A DNA stretch of 64,000 nt from Burkholderiales bacterium (GTDB lineage Bacteria > Pseudomonadota > Gammaproteobacteria > Burkholderiales > Burkholderiaceae_C), in NCBI GenBank assembly GCA_016213325.1, contig JACRAY010000026.1, positions 62,001 through 126,000 on the forward strand, written 5' to 3'. The notes below the pieces were generated by a model. That model was given only the letters and a program-made list of their open reading frames with translations. It was not told where the DNA came from and did no database searches. The translations under genes were made by a program, and so were the position numbers. Below are positions 62,831-64,000 of the stretch, piece after piece. Positions within the stretch are counted from its first letter, which is position 1, and every line of letters starts with the position of its first letter.

Positions 62831-63433
62831 ATGGAAGCCCGGACCGCCCGCAGCGAACTGACCCGCACCGCCATCGTCGGTGCGGCGCTGGACCTGGCCG
62901 CGGCCGAAGGGCTGGAAGCCATCTCGCTGCAGGCGGTGGCCGACCGGGTCGGCCTGTCCAAGAGCGGCGTGTTCTCCCGCGTTGGCTCGCGCGAGGCGCT
63001 GCAGCTGGCAGTGGTAGAAGAGTTCGGGCGCCGCTTCCTGGCCGACGTGTTCGTGCCGGCCATGCAGCAGCCCAAGGGCCTGCCGCGGCTGGACGAGATC
63101 GTGCGGCGCTGGATCGTGCGCGTGCGCGACGTCGAATCCCGCACCAATTGCATCTTCACCGCCGGCGCCTTCGAGCTGGACGACCGCGACGGCGCGCTGC
63201 GCGACCACCTGCATGCCGAGGTGGCGCGCTGGCGCTCGGCGCTGCGCCGCACGGTGGTGCAGGCCATAGAGGCCGGCCATCTCAAGCCCGATACCGACGC
63301 CGACCAGCTGGTGTGCGAAGTCTGCGCCATGGTCATGGGTGCGCTGCACGATGCGCGCTTCATGCGCGACCCGCGCGTCGCCGAGCGCGCCATGAGCACC
63401 TGGCAGCGGCTGCTGTCCACCTACCTGGCCTGA
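62831..63433 (+). CDS. TetR/AcrR family transcriptional regulator
   Basis: The 200-aa protein has a TetR HTH (LTRTAIVGAALDLAAAEGLEAISLQAVADRVGLSKSGVFSRVGSREALQLAVVEEF) and a TetR_C-type ligand domain. Divergent from aacS across 71 bp, so acetoacetate-CoA ligase is its likely target. No Shine-Dalgarno. Confidence 0.9.
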   Translation: MEARTARSELTRTAIVGAALDLAAAEGLEAISLQAVADRVGLSKSGVFSRVGSREALQLAVVEEFGRRFLADVFVPAMQQPKGLPRLDEIVRRWIVRVRDVESRTNCIFTAGAFELDDRDGALRDHLHAEVARWRSALRRTVVQAIEAGHLKPDTDADQLVCEVCAMVMGALHDARFMRDPRVAERAMSTWQRLLSTYLA

Positions 63434-63520
63434 GGCCCTCCACCGATTGCCAAGCATGCGTTCCCCTCGCCCTTCCCTCTGCACCCATTTCGCACGATCG
63501 TGCGATGAAAGGACCTTGCC

Positions 63521-63634
63521 ATGCTGACCGTTCTTGCCCTTGCCGGTGCCTATGCGGCCTGGCGCATTGCCCGTGCCGTCCGCGACTCGCTGCGCCAGCT
63601 GCCGAGGCGCAACGAGGACATGGTGCTGTTCTGA
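63521..63634 (+). CDS. Small hypothetical protein (37 aa)
   Basis: The ATG at 63521, with AAAGGA 9 bases upstream, opens a 37-codon frame: MLTVLALAGAYAAWRIARAVRDSLRQLPRRN ending EDMVLF. It has a short hydrophobic helix followed by an Arg-rich amphipathic helix. It is 16 bp before the hydrolase gene, so the two may be co-transcribed. Confidence 0.5.
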   Translation: MLTVLALAGAYAAWRIARAVRDSLRQLPRRNEDMVLF

Positions 63635-63650
63635 GCGAGCGGGCACTGCC

Positions 63651-64000
63651 ATGACCACCCGCACCGCCCTCGAAGCCACCTCGTCGTACTACGGCACCAG
63701 CCCGGGCATCCGCCTGTTCCGCATGGCGCTGGGGGCGGCCGAGCGCCTGTGGCCCGCACTCGCCGTGCGCGCCGCCTACCGCCTGTTCGGCACGCCGCTG
63801 CCACCGAAGTGGCTGAACCGGGGCGGCCGCTGGGACGCCTCGTGGAAGCGGCAGCGGTGGAGCTTCGAAGACGCCGGCCTCACCGTCTACAGCCCGGCAG
63901 CGGCGCCGCATGGGCCGGTGGCCCTGCTGGTGCACGGCTGGGGCGGGCATGCGCGCCAGATGCTGCCCATGGCCGAATCGCTGGCGCAGCACGGCTTCCG
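63651..64000 (+). CDS. Alpha/beta hydrolase (partial, runs off the window)
   Basis: The frame from ATG 63651 stays open to the end of the window (116 codons). It encodes FRMALGAAERLWPALAVRAAYRLFGTPLPPKW, then VALLVHGWGGHARQMLPMAESLAQHGF, where HGWGG is the oxyanion-hole motif of alpha/beta hydrolases of the serine aminopeptidase type. The catalytic residues lie beyond the window. Confidence 0.8.
   Translation, partial: MTTRTALEATSSYYGTSPGIRLFRMALGAAERLWPALAVRAAYRLFGTPLPPKWLNRGGRWDASWKRQRWSFEDAGLTVYSPAAAPHGPVALLVHGWGGHARQMLPMAESLAQHGF

Overview
The window is one 64 kb stretch of very GC-rich DNA (roughly two thirds G+C by eye) from a bacterial chromosome. The gene content points to Burkholderiales, most likely Comamonadaceae (Ramlibacter/Variovorax-like). 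Supporting signs are a Bug-family tripartite-carrier binding protein, a methionine synthase split into two genes, a DadA/ArgP divergent pair, GTP-type PEP carboxykinase, several scattered LysR-regulated aromatic or CoA-type catabolic genes, and REP-like GTAGG...CCTAC palindromes. The genus is an inference. I saw no rRNA, tRNA or CRISPR array.

Layout. 1-3.5 kb: end of a TonB-dependent receptor, a YfiR-family periplasmic protein, an MFS carrier, then a YihY membrane protein and a glycine-zipper protein on the other strand. 3.5-10.6 kb: the two halves of MetH, 3.2 kb apart, with an Lrp-type regulator and a large RTX/FG-GAP secreted-type protein between them. 10.6-17.1 kb: recQ; a TetR-sulfatase operon facing a Bug-type binding protein plus a DUF1028 protein. 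17.2-22.3 kb: a twin-AAA ATPase, threonine ammonia-lyase with thioesterase and a 51-aa membrane protein, and a coiled-coil membrane protein. 22.379-24.979 kb: a complete IS1595/ISXO2-type element with exact 8-bp target duplications and four passenger genes, one HEPN-like. 25-29.7 kb: pckG with terminator, two small genes, a LysR regulator and a dienoyl-CoA-reductase-like SDR.

29.7-36.5 kb: a PAS histidine kinase and a GlrR-like sigma-54 response regulator, followed by a promoter region with two TGTC-N10-GACA sites, an IHF site and a -24/-12 element. It reads into a dienelactone-hydrolase-like lipoprotein, a globin and a DUF2917 protein; a phosphoesterase and a universal stress protein follow. 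36.5-41.2 kb: argP/dadA and an orphan molybdopterin oxidoreductase subunit. 41.3-47.2 kb: two divergent operons around one perfect dyad with a MarR gene. One encodes a NicX-like ring-opening dioxygenase, an alpha/beta hydrolase, an acyl-CoA-dehydrogenase-fold protein without the usual catalytic Glu, and an M14 peptidase; the other a flavin reductase, MarR and a DMT exporter. They look like a pathway for an N-heteroaromatic compound.

47.2-50.1 kb: an L,D-transpeptidase-like protein with a substituted active site, and a Rieske oxygenase facing a LysR regulator. 50.1-60.8 kb: a catabolic island split over two divergent operons. It has two SDRs, a LIV-type ABC importer (permease plus binding protein on one side, permease plus ATPases on the other), a hydroxyacid dehydrogenase, an IolC kinase-aldolase fusion and an RpiR regulator, with two near-identical 14-bp dyads in the shared promoter; the extra third ATPase lacks an LSGGQ signature. 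60.8-64 kb: acetoacetyl-CoA synthetase facing a TetR gene, a 37-aa protein and the start of an alpha/beta hydrolase. No gene-free stretch exceeds about 300 bases.
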